This document shows positions 1-9,831 of a stretch of 64,000 nucleotides of DNA, piece by piece. Position 1 is the stretch's first letter. Each line of letters begins with the position of its first letter. The stretch spans positions 248,001 to 312,000 of the forward strand of contig NC_007626.1 of NCBI RefSeq assembly GCF_000009985.1. Direction: 5' to 3'. Both the position numbers and the translations under genes were made by a program. The notes below the pieces were generated by a model, which saw only the letters and a program-made list of their open reading frames with translations, had not been told where the DNA came from and did not search any database. The DNA comes from Paramagnetospirillum magneticum AMB-1. GTDB taxonomy: Bacteria > Pseudomonadota > Alphaproteobacteria > Rhodospirillales > Magnetospirillaceae.

Positions 1-2
1 GC

Positions 3-1262
3 GCCTATGACACCGATGGGCGGGGCATGACCATCTGGGACAAGTTCACCGCCGACGGCAAGATCATGGACGGCAGCAGCGCCAAGGTGGCCTGCGACCA
101 TTATCACCGCTACCCCGAGGACATCGCCCTGATGAAGGCGGCGGGGTTCAACGCCTACCGCTTCTCACTGGCCTGGCCGCGCATCATTCCGGCGGGGACC
201 GGGGCCATCAACGCCAAGGGCCTGGATTTCTACGACCGGCTGGTGGACAAGATCCTGGAAGCCGGCATCAAGCCCATGGCCTGTCTGTATCATTGGGATC
301 TGCCGCAACCCCTGGAGGACAAGGGCGGCTGGCAGGGGCGCGATATCGTCGGCCCCTTCGCCGAATACGCCCGCATCGCCACCAAGCGCCTGGGGGACCG
401 GGTCAAGGACTGGTACATGCTGAACGAGCCGAATGTGGTGGCCATCATCGGCTACGGCATCGGCGAGCATGCGCCCGGCTACAAGCTGGGCGAGGACGGC
501 ATCCTGAAGGCCCTGCACCATCAGAACCTGGCCCAGGGCACCGCGCTGCGCGCCATCCGGGCCGAGCATTCCGACGCGGTGCTGGGCACGGTGATCAACC
601 TGCAGCCCTGCCGCTCCCAGGATGACGATCCCAAGAACCGCGCCGCCGCCATCCGCTGGGACGCGGTGTGGAACCGGGTGCCGCTGGACGGCGTCATGCG
701 CGGCGCCATCCCCGATGTGCTGGCCGAGAAGATGGCCCATATCGTCAAGCCGGGAGACATGGAGACCATCAAGTTCCCCATCGACATGCTGGGCATCAAC
801 TACTATTCGCGCATGACCATGAAGCACGAGGAAGGCCATCCCTTCGACGTGTTCTGGGGCGACGCCCATTGCGACCGCTGGACCGCCATGGCCTGGCCGG
901 TGCAGCCCGACGGGCTTTACGACCTGCTGCGCGAGTTCAAGGAGCTTTACGGCAATCCGGCGGTGTTCATCGCCGAGAACGGCGCCGCCTATGACGACGT
1001 GGTCACCCCCGACGGCCAGGTCCACGACGCCGAGCGCGTCGCCTTTATCAGGGATCACGTCTCCGAGGTGGCCCGCGCCGTCAAGGACGGCTGCAACGTC
1101 AAGGGCTACCTGGTGTGGTCGCTTCTGGACAATTTCGAGTGGGCCTATGGCCTGTCCAAGCGCTTCGGCATCGTGCGGGTGGATTACGAGACCTTAAAGC
1201 GTACGCCCAAGGACAGCTACAAGTGGTTCGCCGAGGTCATCAGGACCGGCCGGGTGGGCTGA
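3..1262 (+). CDS. GH1 family beta-glucosidase, 5' end missing
   Basis: Glycoside hydrolase family 1 enzyme that hydrolyses beta-linked glucosides or related beta-glycosides in the cytoplasm. The frame is open to the left edge, and the residues before the internal ATG at 27 (AYDTDGRGMTIWDKF) match the usual GH1 N-terminal region, so the true start lies outside the window. Counting from that ATG, the acid/base Glu is in LNEP (about residue 134) and the nucleophile Glu is in IAENG (about residue 317). The C-terminal WSLLDNFEWAYG is also a GH1 hallmark. The visible 420 residues are nearly a full-length family member. It converges on the chemotaxis receptor gene with a hairpin between them. Substrate specificity cannot be read from the sequence. 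Confidence 0.93.
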   Translation, partial: AYDTDGRGMTIWDKFTADGKIMDGSSAKVACDHYHRYPEDIALMKAAGFNAYRFSLAWPRIIPAGTGAINAKGLDFYDRLVDKILEAGIKPMACLYHWDLPQPLEDKGGWQGRDIVGPFAEYARIATKRLGDRVKDWYMLNEPNVVAIIGYGIGEHAPGYKLGEDGILKALHHQNLAQGTALRAIRAEHSDAVLGTVINLQPCRSQDDDPKNRAAAIRWDAVWNRVPLDGVMRGAIPDVLAEKMAHIVKPGDMETIKFPIDMLGINYYSRMTMKHEEGHPFDVFWGDAHCDRWTAMAWPVQPDGLYDLLREFKELYGNPAVFIAENGAAYDDVVTPDGQVHDAERVAFIRDHVSEVARAVKDGCNVKGYLVWSLLDNFEWAYGLSKRFGIVRVDYETLKRTPKDSYKWFAEVIRTGRVG

Positions 1263-1272
1263 GGAAAAGCAA

Positions 1273-1300
1273 CGGGGCGGAGGGAAAAACCTCCGCCCCG
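1273..1300. terminator. Bidirectional hairpin terminator
   Basis: A perfect 11-bp stem (1273-1283 with 1290-1300) and a 6-base A-rich loop lie between the convergent ends of the beta-glucosidase and the MCP gene. There is no T-run on the + side, so termination strength is inferred from the stem and its location. Confidence 0.7.
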
Positions 1301-1323
1301 GTTCATATCGGGTGTCGCCGAGG

Positions 1324-3747
1324 TCAGGCGACGATCTTCTTGTCCCGCAGGAAGGCGGCAATCTTGCCATCCTCGTGGCGGATATGGTCCTTCAGCCAGC
1401 CGGCGACGAACTGGAACAGCTGGCCGTTGGCGCCGTCCTTGCCGGTCTCCACGGCGCGCTTCAGGCCCTCGAACTTGTCCATGAACTCGCGGTGACGGCG
1501 GCGATGCTCGTCGATGCCGGGATAGGCATGGCGGGTCATCAGCTCTTCCTCCTCCTTGAAGTGGGGGACGAAGGCCGCGGGAACCAGTCCCAGGATACCC
1601 TGGATGGCGGCATCGCCGTTGCCGCTCATCATCTCGCCGTAGAAACGGTTGACCTGATCGAACATTTCGCGGTGATGCCGGTCGATGGAGGACTCGCCGG
1701 TGTTCAGGGCGTTCTCCCACTCCAGGATTCTCATGTCGGCCTTGTCGGCGCGCACCTGATGCAGGAAGCGGCCGACCTCGCCGCGCAGGAATTCCGCCTG
1801 CTTGGACAGGTCGGTGGCGGATTCGCTGATCTGCTCGGCGGCGTGGCCGGTTTCGCGGGCGGCCTGCTCCACCGAATTGATGTTGCTGGAGACTTCCGCC
1901 GTGCCGGCGGCGGCCTGTTCCACATTGCGGGCGATTTCGCCGGTGGCGGCGGTCTGTTCCTGCACCGCCGAGGCGACCGAAGCGCTGATCTCGCCCATTT
2001 CCGAGATGACCTTGGAGATGGTGTCGATGGCCTTGACGGCATTGCCGGTGCCTTCCTGCACCGCCTTGATCTGGCTGGCGATCTCGTCGGTGGCCTTGGC
2101 GGTCTGGTTGGCGAGGTTCTTGACCTCGTTGGCGACCACGGCAAAGCCCTTGCCGGCGTCGCCGGCCCTGGCTGCCTCGATGGTGGCGTTCAGCGCCAGA
2201 AGATTGGTCTGGGCGGCGATGTCGTTGATCAGCACGACCACTTCGCCGATGCGGCCCACATTGTCCGACAGGGCGCGGACCTGATTGGTGGTGTTCTCGG
2301 CTTCCTGCTCGGCGCGGTTGGCCACCGCCTGCGAGCGTTCCACCTGCTTGGCGATCTCGGAGATGGACGCGGCCAGTTCCTCGGTGGCGGCGGCCACGGT
2401 CTCCACATTGGCCGAGGCCTGGGTCGCCGCCGAGGCGACGGTGGTGGCCTGGGCGCTGGTCTCGTGGGCGGTGCCGGCCATCTGGCTGGAGGCGCCTTGC
2501 AGTTCGGTGGCGGCCGAGGTGACGGTCTGCACCACCTTGCCGACGCTTTCCTCGAAGGTGTCGGCCATATGGTGCAGCGCCGCCTTGCGGTCGGCCTCGG
2601 CCTTGACCTTCTGGGCCTCCTGCTCGGCCTGCATCTTGTCCATCTTCAGGGTGTTTTCCTTGAAGATCTCCATGGCCTGGGCCATGGCGCCGATCTCGTC
2701 GGTGCGTTCCCGCGCCGGGATATCCACGGTCTTGTTGCCCTTGGACAATTCGGTCATGGCCCCGGTCATGGCCGACAGCGGCGTGACGATGGACCGCGCG
2801 ATCAGCCAGGACAGCAGCACGGCAAGGCCCAGGGCGATGATGGCGCCGGTCCAGGTGGCGGTATTGCTGCGCGCCATGCCGGCCTCGGTATCGGCCTTCT
2901 GCTGGTCCATGGCCTGATCCTGGGAGTGGACGGTCTGATCGGCCAGATCGGCGAATTGGACGGCCAAAGCGGCCATGTCCTTGAACACCAGCTTGTCCAG
3001 GGCATTGGTGGCGGCGGCCACCTGGGTGAAGGCGTCGCGATAGGCCTTGGCATTGGTCTCGGCCTCGGCGGCCAGCCTCTTGCGCTCGGGATTGCGCAGC
3101 CGCTTGGTCAGGGTTTCCGCCTCCTTGACGAATTCCTCGATCTCGGTCTGGGCGTCCTTGACCAGGGCGTCGCTGGGATCGGCCAGGAACTTGATGGCAT
3201 TGAGCCGGCCCAGCAGCAGCGCTTCCTGCGCCACGCCGGCCAGGGCGGCGGCCTCGTAATCGCCATCGTCCATGGCGGTCTTCATGATCTGGCTCAGGTC
3301 CTTGCGGGCCGCGACGCCGACCACGTTCATGCGCTTTTCGACCAGTTCCAGCTTGGCCTTGCGCAGGTCGGCCACCTTGTCGAAGCCGGCCATGTATCCG
3401 GTAAAGAGCTCGCCCATCTTGGTCAGATTGGCCTTGCGGGTCGGATCGACGGTCGCATTGGCGGCCTCGGGCAACGTCTTGGCCATGCCCGGCTGAATCT
3501 TGCGAATCTGCTCGAGAGCCTTGGGATCGGCGTTGTCGGCAAAGATGATGACGTTGCGGCGGATATTGGCGAAATCGCCCTTGAGGCTCAGCACTCTTTG
3601 GGCGTTGTCGGATACGCCGGCATATCTGTCGATCTGAGCCTTGGAGGAGCCCAAGGTGGTGATGGACTGCCCGGCGAGCACCAGCAACAGCAGGACGATC
3701 AGGCCGAAGCCAGCATAAATTCGTCCGGAGACGTTGAGATTGAACAT
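1324..3747 (-). CDS. Methyl-accepting chemotaxis protein with C-terminal hemerythrin domain
   Basis: An 807-residue chemoreceptor. It has a membrane segment at about 10-30, a periplasmic helical region to about 295 (long enough for a helical-bimodular type sensor), a second membrane segment at about 298-318, a HAMP domain, and an MCP signalling domain with the conserved hairpin tip around LINDIAAQTNLLALNATIEA. A bacteriohemerythrin domain occupies about 672-800. Its di-iron ligands are all visible: His 691, His 729/Glu 733 (HxxxE), His 748/His 752 (HxxxH) and His 788/Asp 793. In known DcrH-type receptors this domain binds O2, so the protein likely steers aerotaxis or redox taxis with two separate inputs. 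It is monocistronic, with a GC-rich ribosome site just upstream. Confidence 0.95.
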   Translation of the reverse strand: MFNLNVSGRIYAGFGLIVLLLLVLAGQSITTLGSSKAQIDRYAGVSDNAQRVLSLKGDFANIRRNVIIFADNADPKALEQIRKIQPGMAKTLPEAANATVDPTRKANLTKMGELFTGYMAGFDKVADLRKAKLELVEKRMNVVGVAARKDLSQIMKTAMDDGDYEAAALAGVAQEALLLGRLNAIKFLADPSDALVKDAQTEIEEFVKEAETLTKRLRNPERKRLAAEAETNAKAYRDAFTQVAAATNALDKLVFKDMAALAVQFADLADQTVHSQDQAMDQQKADTEAGMARSNTATWTGAIIALGLAVLLSWLIARSIVTPLSAMTGAMTELSKGNKTVDIPARERTDEIGAMAQAMEIFKENTLKMDKMQAEQEAQKVKAEADRKAALHHMADTFEESVGKVVQTVTSAATELQGASSQMAGTAHETSAQATTVASAATQASANVETVAAATEELAASISEIAKQVERSQAVANRAEQEAENTTNQVRALSDNVGRIGEVVVLINDIAAQTNLLALNATIEAARAGDAGKGFAVVANEVKNLANQTAKATDEIASQIKAVQEGTGNAVKAIDTISKVISEMGEISASVASAVQEQTAATGEIARNVEQAAAGTAEVSSNINSVEQAARETGHAAEQISESATDLSKQAEFLRGEVGRFLHQVRADKADMRILEWENALNTGESSIDRHHREMFDQVNRFYGEMMSGNGDAAIQGILGLVPAAFVPHFKEEEELMTRHAYPGIDEHRRRHREFMDKFEGLKRAVETGKDGANGQLFQFVAGWLKDHIRHEDGKIAAFLRDKKIVA

Positions 3748-4086
3748 TGTCGGACCCCCAAAACAGCGTGTCTGCCGAAGCGCATATACCGGCCGGCGAA
3801 ATATAGCTCTTCAGTATGATGGTCTTAGGGCGGAAGTGTAATCCGTATAGATGCGTATGCTCGGTGTATCATAAGTTGAGAATAAGACATATGCCCCGGT
3901 CGCAAATCTTTCAAGCCGGAAGGCCTAATCTCTATCCTGGGTGTGGCTATTGGCCGGCCATTAGTGCCGTATGATTGCATCCAAAGCTGGTGGTCCCATC
4001 ATTTCGGGGGGTAGGCCGCCGGCTTTGCCGCACCGTGGCGGCGGGGGATGGCGGGGCGGCGCCAGTAGCCGCCCCGCCCCCCGGGG
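3748..4086. other. Intergenic region between MCP and thiC
   Basis: About 340 bases without a convincing gene. It must carry the promoter of the minus-strand MCP gene in its left part, where the sequence is noticeably richer in A/T (about 3790-3930). At its right end lies the hairpin that follows thiC. No clear sigma-70 or sigma-54 element could be assigned by eye. Confidence 0.6.
4050..4078 (-). terminator. Hairpin after thiC
   Basis: A perfect 11-bp GC stem (4050-4060 with 4068-4078) with a 7-base loop lies just past the thiC stop codon. It lacks a T-tract, so it may work as a stability element or a Rho-assisted terminator. Confidence 0.6.
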
Positions 4087-5928
<1,842 letters not shown>

Positions 5929-5991
5929 GGGCGTGCTTCCTCGCTTGGGCGGCGGGCAGGGTCCGGACGAGTGGAGGCGGAAGCACCGATG

Positions 5992-6089
5992 GGTTCCGAT
6001 CCCTTCGCCGGAATGACCCGGATCAGGTTCCAAGGGTCGCCGGCGCCTGTGACCGGCCTCTCAGCCCCTTGAACGGGGCTCCCCTTCGG
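5992..6089 (-). promoter_or_regulatory. TPP (THI-box) riboswitch
   Basis: Read on the minus strand, the leader of thiC contains the conserved THI-box pieces in order: GGGGAGCCC, GGCTGAGAGGCCGG, then CCCTTGGAACCTGATC and GGGTCATTCCGGCGAAGGGA. These match the pyrimidine-sensing and pyrophosphate-sensing helices of the thiamine pyrophosphate aptamer. The aptamer ends about 60 bases before the thiC start codon, which fits translational control by sequestering the ribosome site, although no alternative pairing was modelled. Confidence 0.95.
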
Positions 6090-6143
6090 AAAGATGGCAA
6101 AGAGTGGTCTTTTCCGGGCGCGAAAGTCAAGCTTTGCAAGACC

Positions 6144-6941
6144 TTACTTTGCGGCGGGGTTCCCCTTGCTTCGGGACCAGCATGACATGCCCTTGGCCTG
6201 GGCCGAGCCGCAGAAGGCCTCCACCGCCTCGGCCGGGCCGACCGCCACCAGCCGGTACCAGCGGCCCTGTCCTTCGACCCGGTTGGCGACGATCTCGGGC
6301 GATAGCCCCTTGAGGCGCAGCCGTTTCCAATCCTGCTCGGCGGCGGCCTTGGTGCGGTACGAGCCGATCTGCATGCGGACCACGGCCGGTTCCGCGGCGG
6401 GCGGCGGCGGCGGGAGAGGGGCGGCAGCCATCGCTTCGGCCGGCGCCGGGGCGGCGGCAACGGCAGCGGCGGCGGGCCGGGCCTCGGCGGCCAGACGCTC
6501 AAGCTCCGCCTTGGCGGGGAGGTAGCCGGCCTCTGCCGCCTTGCCCAGCCGCCTCATCCCTTCGGCCTGATCCCCCGGCAGGCCGGGGCCACCCCGCAGG
6601 TAGAGCATGCCCAGATTGTACTCGGCGCTGACCACTCCGGCATCGGCGGCCACCTGATACCAGGCGGCGGCCATGTGGCCGTCGGCCTCCACGCCCAGAC
6701 CCTGGCGATAAAGATGGCCCAGGTTGCGGGCCGCCTCGCCGTCGCCCAGTTCGGCGGCGCGCTGCCATTGGCGGGCGGCTTCGGCGTGCATGTCCTCGTG
6801 GAACGCCGCCAGACCGCCGTAGAAATAGTGGTCGCGGATGGTCTGCATGGGCGGCGGCGCGTCGGCGCATCCGCCCAGCGGGGCCAGGGCGAGAAATGAC
6901 GCCAGGACGAGAATAAGCCGAGCTTGTGTGCAAGGATTCAC
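6144..6941 (-). CDS. Sel1-repeat lipoprotein with SPOR domain
   Basis: Predicted envelope protein of about 265 residues. The N-terminus has a hydrophobic stretch followed by a lipobox (LGGC), so it is probably a lipoprotein. Two to three Sel1-like/TPR repeats follow (for example AARNLGHLYRQGLGVEADG and AEYNLGMLYLRGGPG), then an Ala/Pro-rich linker, and a C-terminal SPOR domain (VRMQIGSYRTKAAAEQDWKRL) of the type that binds denuded septal peptidoglycan. I favour a GTG start at 6941, which places the signal sequence at the very N-terminus; a TTG at 7019 would add 26 unlikely residues. A cell-division or cell-wall role is inferred from the SPOR domain only. Confidence 0.85.
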   Translation of the reverse strand: MNPCTQARLILVLASFLALAPLGGCADAPPPMQTIRDHYFYGGLAAFHEDMHAEAARQWQRAAELGDGEAARNLGHLYRQGLGVEADGHMAAAWYQVAADAGVVSAEYNLGMLYLRGGPGLPGDQAEGMRRLGKAAEAGYLPAKAELERLAAEARPAAAAVAAAPAPAEAMAAAPLPPPPPAAEPAVVRMQIGSYRTKAAAEQDWKRLRLKGLSPEIVANRVEGQGRWYRLVAVGPAEAVEAFCGSAQAKGMSCWSRSKGNPAAK

Positions 6942-7018
6942 AGAGGGCCATCCGTTGAAGAGTGTAGTCTGAGATGGAAGGCCGTCTGCGGCCTTCGAAT
7001 CGTTTTCAGGGTGCTGCA

Positions 7019-7207
7019 ATGCCTTTAGACCTTACCGACTGGGCGACGTTGTTGGAAGTTCTGGACGGGATCAAGGCTCCGTTTCCTCCGCTGACCGTGC
7101 TGGCGCAAAAGCACCCGAACGCAAGCGAGGGGGCGCGGGTCATTCCCTTCATGCTCCCCGTCGTCCCTCAGCCGGCCGCCGATTCCGCCAGGCCCCGGTC
7201 CCAATAG
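7019..7207 (+). CDS. Possible small protein of 62 residues
   Basis: An ATG-initiated frame (MPLDLTDWATLLEVLDGIKA...) that fills the gap between the SPOR lipoprotein and the LysR gene and runs 40 bases into the LysR 3' end. Its first 45 residues look protein-like, while the tail is a shadow of the LysR gene. No family was recognised and no strong ribosome site is visible. It may be a real small gene or chance. Confidence 0.25.
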   Translation: MPLDLTDWATLLEVLDGIKAPFPPLTVLAQKHPNASEGARVIPFMLPVVPQPAADSARPRSQ

Positions 7208-8097
7208 GGTTCCGGGCCGAAGCTCGTCGCCAGATGGTCCACGAAGGCCCGGACCTTGGGCGACAGGTGGCGGCCGTGGGGATAGACCGCGTTGAGCGAT
7301 GAATCCAGCGGCACATAGGCCTCCAGCAACGGCACCAGACGGCCGGCGCGGATGTCGTCGCCCAGGAAGAAGCTGGGCAGCAGCACCACCCCCAGGCCCG
7401 CCAGCGCCATGTCCCGCAGCACGTCGCCGTTATCGGCGTGGAACCGTCCCCTGACCTCCACCTGGACGGGCTTGCCGTCGTCGCCGGTGAAGCGCCATTC
7501 CGATTGGACCCGGCCGCCATGGGTCAGGCAATCGTGGGCGGACAGCTCTTCGGGACGGCGGGGCGTACCCCGGCGCTCCAGATAGGCGGGCGAGGCCGCC
7601 GCCATCCGCCGTACCGGCGCGAGGCGACGGACGATCAACGACGAATCCGCCAGCCGCCCGATGCGCACCGCCAGATCCCAGCCCTCTTCCACCAGATCCA
7701 CGTGCCGGTCGGTGAAGCCCATCTCCAGTTCGATCTCGGGATAGCGTTCGAGAAAGCCCGGCAGGCAGGCCGACAGATGGCCGATGCCGAAGGACAGCGG
7801 TGCGCTGACCCGAAGGCGGCCGCGCGGCACCGCCTGCAGGTGGCTGACCAGCAGGTTGGCTTCGTCCAGATCGGCCAGAATGCGCTGGCAACGCTCGAGA
7901 TAGGCCCGCCCGGCCTCGGTGGGCGACAGGGACCGGGTGGTCCGGTGCAGCAGCCGCACCCCCAGATCGGCCTCCAGTGCAGAGACCTGGCGGCTGATCA
8001 TGGACTTGGACAGGCCGAGGCGGCGGGCCGCTTCGGAAAAGCTGCCGGTCTCGGCCACCCGCACAAAAGCGATGATGGTGTCGAAGCGGGGCGTCAT
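7168..8097 (-). CDS. LysR-family transcriptional regulator
   Basis: A 309-residue LysR-type regulator. The N-terminal winged helix-turn-helix is clear (FVRVAETGSFSEAARRLGLSKSMISRQVSALE) and is followed by a substrate-binding domain starting near residue 90. It resembles the CrgA/AaeR-like subgroup that often controls a divergent oxidoreductase gene. It is divergent from the LigB-type dioxygenase at 8208, and the shared gap holds a perfect inverted repeat, so self-regulation and activation of that gene are likely. The inducer is unknown. Confidence 0.93.
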   Translation of the reverse strand: MTPRFDTIIAFVRVAETGSFSEAARRLGLSKSMISRQVSALEADLGVRLLHRTTRSLSPTEAGRAYLERCQRILADLDEANLLVSHLQAVPRGRLRVSAPLSFGIGHLSACLPGFLERYPEIELEMGFTDRHVDLVEEGWDLAVRIGRLADSSLIVRRLAPVRRMAAASPAYLERRGTPRRPEELSAHDCLTHGGRVQSEWRFTGDDGKPVQVEVRGRFHADNGDVLRDMALAGLGVVLLPSFFLGDDIRAGRLVPLLEAYVPLDSSLNAVYPHGRHLSPKVRAFVDHLATSFGPEPYWDRGLAESAAG

Positions 8098-8111
8098 CGG
8101 TGTCTCCCAGG

Positions 8112-8143
8112 CAACAATCTGTTTAGATCATCATGAATTGTTG
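8112..8143. promoter_or_regulatory. Inverted repeat, candidate LysR operator
   Basis: CAACAAT at 8112-8118 is repeated inverted as ATTGTTG at 8137-8143, with an 18-base A/T-rich spacer. It sits 15 bases upstream of the LysR start and 65 bases upstream of the dioxygenase start. This is the expected place for a LysR-type activator site, but the assignment is by position only. Confidence 0.55.
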
Positions 8144-8207
8144 TGGCTCCGTGGCAAGGGTAATCTGGTCTCCATTGGAGGAGAGATCCCCCATCGGAGA
8201 AGAGATC

Positions 8208-8975
8208 ATGGACGTCACCACCTTGTTCCTGTCCCACGGGTCACCCATGATGGTGCTGGAGGACACGCCCACCCGCCGGTTCCTGAAGGAACTGGGCCGG
8301 CGCTTGCCCCGCCCGCCGGCGGTGATCGCCGTTTCGGCCCACTGGCAGACCGCCGAGCCGGTGCTGGGCTTCGCCGCCTGGCCGGACAAGATCAACGACA
8401 TCTACGGCTTCCCGCCCGAATTGTACCAGCTGGCCTATGCCCCGCCCGGGGCGCCCGAGGTGGCGGCGCGGGCCGCCGACCGGCTGGGCGCCGCCTGCCG
8501 CCGCGATCCCGGCGCCGGCATCGACCATTCCATCTGGTCGGTGATGAGCCTGATGTGGCCCGAGGCCGACGTGCCGGTGGTGCCCATGTCGGTGCAGCCC
8601 GAAGCCGGGGCGTCGCACCATTATTTCCTGGGTCGGCGGCTGGCGCCCCTGGTGGCCGAGGGTGTGCTGGTGATCGGCTCGGGCGCCGCCACCCATAATC
8701 TCGAGGACTACTTCCGCCGCAAGACCACCGAGGCGGTCGAACCCGCCGTCGTCGAGTTCACCGACTGGCTGGCCGCGACGGCCGAGCGGGGCGATGTGGC
8801 GGCCTTGCTGGATTACCGCGTCCGCGCCCCCCACGCATTGCGCAACCATCCCACCGAGGAGCATCTGCTGCCGTTGTTCGTCGCCCTCGGCGCCTCGGCT
8901 CACGGCGAGGCGGTGCGCCTGCACCACGACGTGGATTCCGGCGTCCTGGCCATGGATGCCTACGGGTTCCGGTGA
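8208..8975 (+). CDS. LigB/DODA-type extradiol ring-cleavage dioxygenase
   Basis: A 255-residue member of the class III extradiol dioxygenase family that includes E. coli YgiD (4,5-DOPA dioxygenase). The likely metal ligands are visible: His in FLSHGSP near residue 9, His in VSAHWQT, and His in GIDHSIWSV. The GSGAATHNL block near the middle is typical of the family. I start it at MDVTTLF (8208) with an AGGAG-like site upstream; the longer frame from 8133 runs through the operator region. The true substrate could be a catechol-type aromatic, but nothing in the neighbourhood names it. Confidence 0.88.
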   Translation: MDVTTLFLSHGSPMMVLEDTPTRRFLKELGRRLPRPPAVIAVSAHWQTAEPVLGFAAWPDKINDIYGFPPELYQLAYAPPGAPEVAARAADRLGAACRRDPGAGIDHSIWSVMSLMWPEADVPVVPMSVQPEAGASHHYFLGRRLAPLVAEGVLVIGSGAATHNLEDYFRRKTTEAVEPAVVEFTDWLAATAERGDVAALLDYRVRAPHALRNHPTEEHLLPLFVALGASAHGEAVRLHHDVDSGVLAMDAYGFR

Positions 8976-9023
8976 CGCCCCGATCCATGCTAGGCTTGAC
9001 CGAAGTTAAACAGGGGACCGGGC

Positions 9024-9431
9024 ATGGCCTATCTGCAGTGGACCGAGAATCTCAGTGTCGGCATTCCGCGCATGGACGAGCACCACAAGAAACTCGTCGA
9101 GCTGATCAACCAGGTGTTCGACGCCATGAGCGGCGACGCCGCCTCGGCCGTGGACAGCGTGCTGGCCGACCTGCTCGACTACACCCGCTATCACTTCTCC
9201 GAGGAAGAGAAGCTGCTGGCCGCCTGCGCCTATCCCGACCTGGCCGAGCACCAAGAGGTGCATCGCTCCATGGTCAAGGAGGTGCTGGACATGCGCAGCC
9301 GCCACCTGGCCGACCCGGCCTCGGTGACCGCGTCGGAGACCCTGGACTTCCTGTCCAAGTGGCTGATGCGCCACATCATCGGCAAGGATCTGCGCTATCG
9401 GCCCTATGCCGAGAACCATCCGCTGGCGTGA
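9024..9431 (+). CDS. Bacteriohemerythrin
   Basis: A 135-residue single-domain hemerythrin, a four-helix bundle that binds O2 at a non-heme di-iron centre. All seven ligands are present: His 20, His 57, Glu 61, His 76, His 80, His 117 and Asp 122. The motif arrangement is the same as in the C-terminal domain of the chemoreceptor at 1324-3747, but as a free cytoplasmic protein. Proposed family roles are O2 storage or delivery, or sensing, in microaerophiles. It sits just downstream of the dioxygenase with its own GGGGACCGGGC leader, so co-transcription is possible but not required. Confidence 0.95.
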   Translation: MAYLQWTENLSVGIPRMDEHHKKLVELINQVFDAMSGDAASAVDSVLADLLDYTRYHFSEEEKLLAACAYPDLAEHQEVHRSMVKEVLDMRSRHLADPASVTASETLDFLSKWLMRHIIGKDLRYRPYAENHPLA

Positions 9432-9444
9432 GCCTTCGGCATCC

Positions 9445-9831
9445 ATGATCCGGCCCATTCTCGCCGTGATGGTTCTGTCACTGCCCCTGGCACCAGCCGG
9501 CGCCGGAGAGACGGCCTGTGCCGACAGCCCGATGCGGGTGGGGGAGTGCTTCACCGTTCATGGCCGGCTGACTACCTGCGGGGGTGTCCCCACCGCCCGG
9601 ATCTGGGTGGTCGGAACCAAGCGGGTTCTCGGTGTGGTGGCCGCCAATTCCCATCCGGCGGGAGACCATATCCTGCCCCCGTCCCTGGATCGGGCCATGG
9701 CCTCGGAGATTCCGTGTTCCAGGGCGGCCTATGGCGACTTCGCCGTCTGCCCCTTAAGCCCGGACCAGCCGGGCGTCATGCGCCGCGTCTGCCTGACGGA
9801 TGCCCGCAAGCTGGTGTTCAGGGACTGGTAG
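9445..9831 (+). CDS. Secreted protein of unknown function
   Basis: A 128-residue protein with a classic Sec signal peptide (MIRPILAVMVLSLPLAPAGAGE) and six cysteines in the mature part, which suggests disulfides in the periplasm. A stretch around TVHGRLTTCGGVPTARIW could be the start of a small beta-barrel, but I do not recognise the family. It begins 13 bases after the hemerythrin stop codon, so the two are probably co-transcribed. Its last 14 bases overlap the end of the convergent glycosyltransferase gene. Confidence 0.75.
   Translation: MIRPILAVMVLSLPLAPAGAGETACADSPMRVGECFTVHGRLTTCGGVPTARIWVVGTKRVLGVVAANSHPAGDHILPPSLDRAMASEIPCSRAAYGDFAVCPLSPDQPGVMRRVCLTDARKLVFRDW

Noticed and set aside
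1312..3819. 835-codon open frame opposite the MCP-hemerythrin gene
   Set aside because: It mirrors a clear chemoreceptor. Its translation is Gly/Leu/Asp/His-rich low-complexity typical of the antisense of GC-rich coding DNA, with no recognisable domain.
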